Positions 63,570-64,000 of a stretch of DNA of 64,000 nucleotides are shown piece after piece. The notes below the pieces were generated by a model. The model saw only the letters and a list, made by a program, of their open reading frames with translations. It ran no database searches and was not told where the DNA came from. Source of the stretch: Campylobacterota bacterium (GTDB lineage: Bacteria > Campylobacterota > Campylobacteria > Campylobacterales > Arcobacteraceae). Every line of letters begins with the position of its first letter. Position 1 is the stretch's first letter. Location of the stretch: the NCBI GenBank assembly GCA_003643835.1, contig QMKX01000004.1, positions 1-64,000 of the forward strand, read 5' to 3'. A program made the translations under genes and the position numbers.

Positions 63570-64000
63570 CTAAAACAGCCTACCATGAAGCCATCCTTTG
63601 TTTGTCAAGACAAACATATCGTTCCTCTCGTGCTCTTTTGGTGGTATTTTCACCCACTGGGGATAATCACCTACAATATATTTGTATTTCACTTCTGATA
63701 GAGTTTTGCCACCAATATCTTGTGGTATAGTAAAATTGACAATCTCTTTAAGCTTTGGAGTGCCTATACACACATATCCACTATTAAACAAACTCTTTTT
63801 ATAAAAAGGTTTTGCTTTTTCGGCTAACATATAAACTTTTGTATCTGCAAATTTTTTCGGACGAAAACTTTGATAATATAAATTTTTCTTTTCAATATTT
63901 TTGATTTTTGATATCATTATGCCTTGCTGTTCTAACTTGTCATTTTTTTTCTTACTGCCTTTGGTATAATCTTTTTTGTCTCCAATATCAACACTAACAC
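63570..64000 (-). CDS. Hypothetical protein (partial, runs off right edge)
   Basis: The frame is open from the right edge of the window to TAG at 63570, so the N-terminus lies outside. The visible 142 residues are polar and Lys-rich; the last 115 begin MISKIKNIEKKN and end GWLHGRLF. It contains IGTPKLKEIVNFTIPQDIGGKTLSEVKYKYI. An internal ATG at 63917 is possible but has no obvious ribosome site. Family not recognised. Confidence 0.5.
   Translation of the reverse strand, partial: VSVDIGDKKDYTKGSKKKNDKLEQQGIMISKIKNIEKKNLYYQSFRPKKFADTKVYMLAEKAKPFYKKSLFNSGYVCIGTPKLKEIVNFTIPQDIGGKTLSEVKYKYIVGDYPQWVKIPPKEHERNDMFVLTNKGWLHGRLF

Noticed and set aside
1-64000. CRISPR arrays, tRNA and rRNA genes
   Set aside because: Every gap was scanned; no regularly spaced repeats, cloverleaf or rRNA-like sequence was recognised by eye.

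Overview
The window is AT-rich, densely coded DNA that reads as the chromosome of a chemolithoautotrophic member of the Campylobacterota (Sulfurimonas/Sulfurovum/Thiovulum-like). The evidence is a ccoNOQP cytochrome cbb3 oxidase operon with a DUF4006 gene, a cytochrome-c nitric oxide reductase (norCB), the two-subunit ATP-citrate lyase aclBA of the reductive TCA cycle, a PglB-type oligosaccharyltransferase, and the gene order engB-lptA-lptC-kdsC-hisB-rlpA-mltD-tatD-hslUV-rplI. Genus-level placement is inference.

Layout. 1-4.8 kb: respiratory block, with norCB on the minus strand diverging from cco on the plus strand. 4.9-6.8 kb: an FMN-binding protein, then a gene-poor stretch with a nested inverted-repeat element, a strong Fur-box candidate, a 26-bp perfect stem-loop and a frameshifted gene. 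6.9-16 kb: a metal/NO-stress island comprising a decayed porin, a nitrate/sulfonate-type ABC transporter, a permease broken by one base, NnrS, ferritin and FeoAB. 16-20 kb: pseudopilin and ATP-citrate lyase. 20-31 kb: isoprenoid and lipid genes (dxr, cdsA, an LplT-PlsC fusion), rpsO-gatC, an RND/SMR/patatin operon and a UbiA prenyltransferase. 31-42.7 kb: housekeeping genes on the minus strand (efp, serA, rpsA, murC, clpA, nudix, ridA, prs), including a ClpS-like protein whose N-degron pocket is rewritten. 42.7-50.3 kb: plus-strand alaS-pglB-pldA-pheA followed by a dead vanW gene. 50.3-62.6 kb: minus-strand leuD, an envelope cluster, LPS transport, histidine biosynthesis, cell-wall and HslUV proteolysis genes. 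62.6-64 kb: a non-coding region with diverged direct repeats and a partial gene.

How it fits together. The cell would fix CO2 through the reductive TCA cycle, respire oxygen at low tension with cbb3 oxidase and detoxify or respire NO. Iron-dependent enzymes are supported by a probably Fur-controlled iron block. No single cassette stands out as a complete unknown system. The strongest unusual signals are the pocket-altered ClpS beside clpA, an apparently one-haem CcoP, the Fur box followed directly by a terminator-like stem-loop, the nested palindromic element with relatives at two other loci, several N-glycosylation sequons in PldA next to PglB, and four disrupted genes (five counting none of the partial ones) that suggest ongoing gene loss or, less likely, sequence error.
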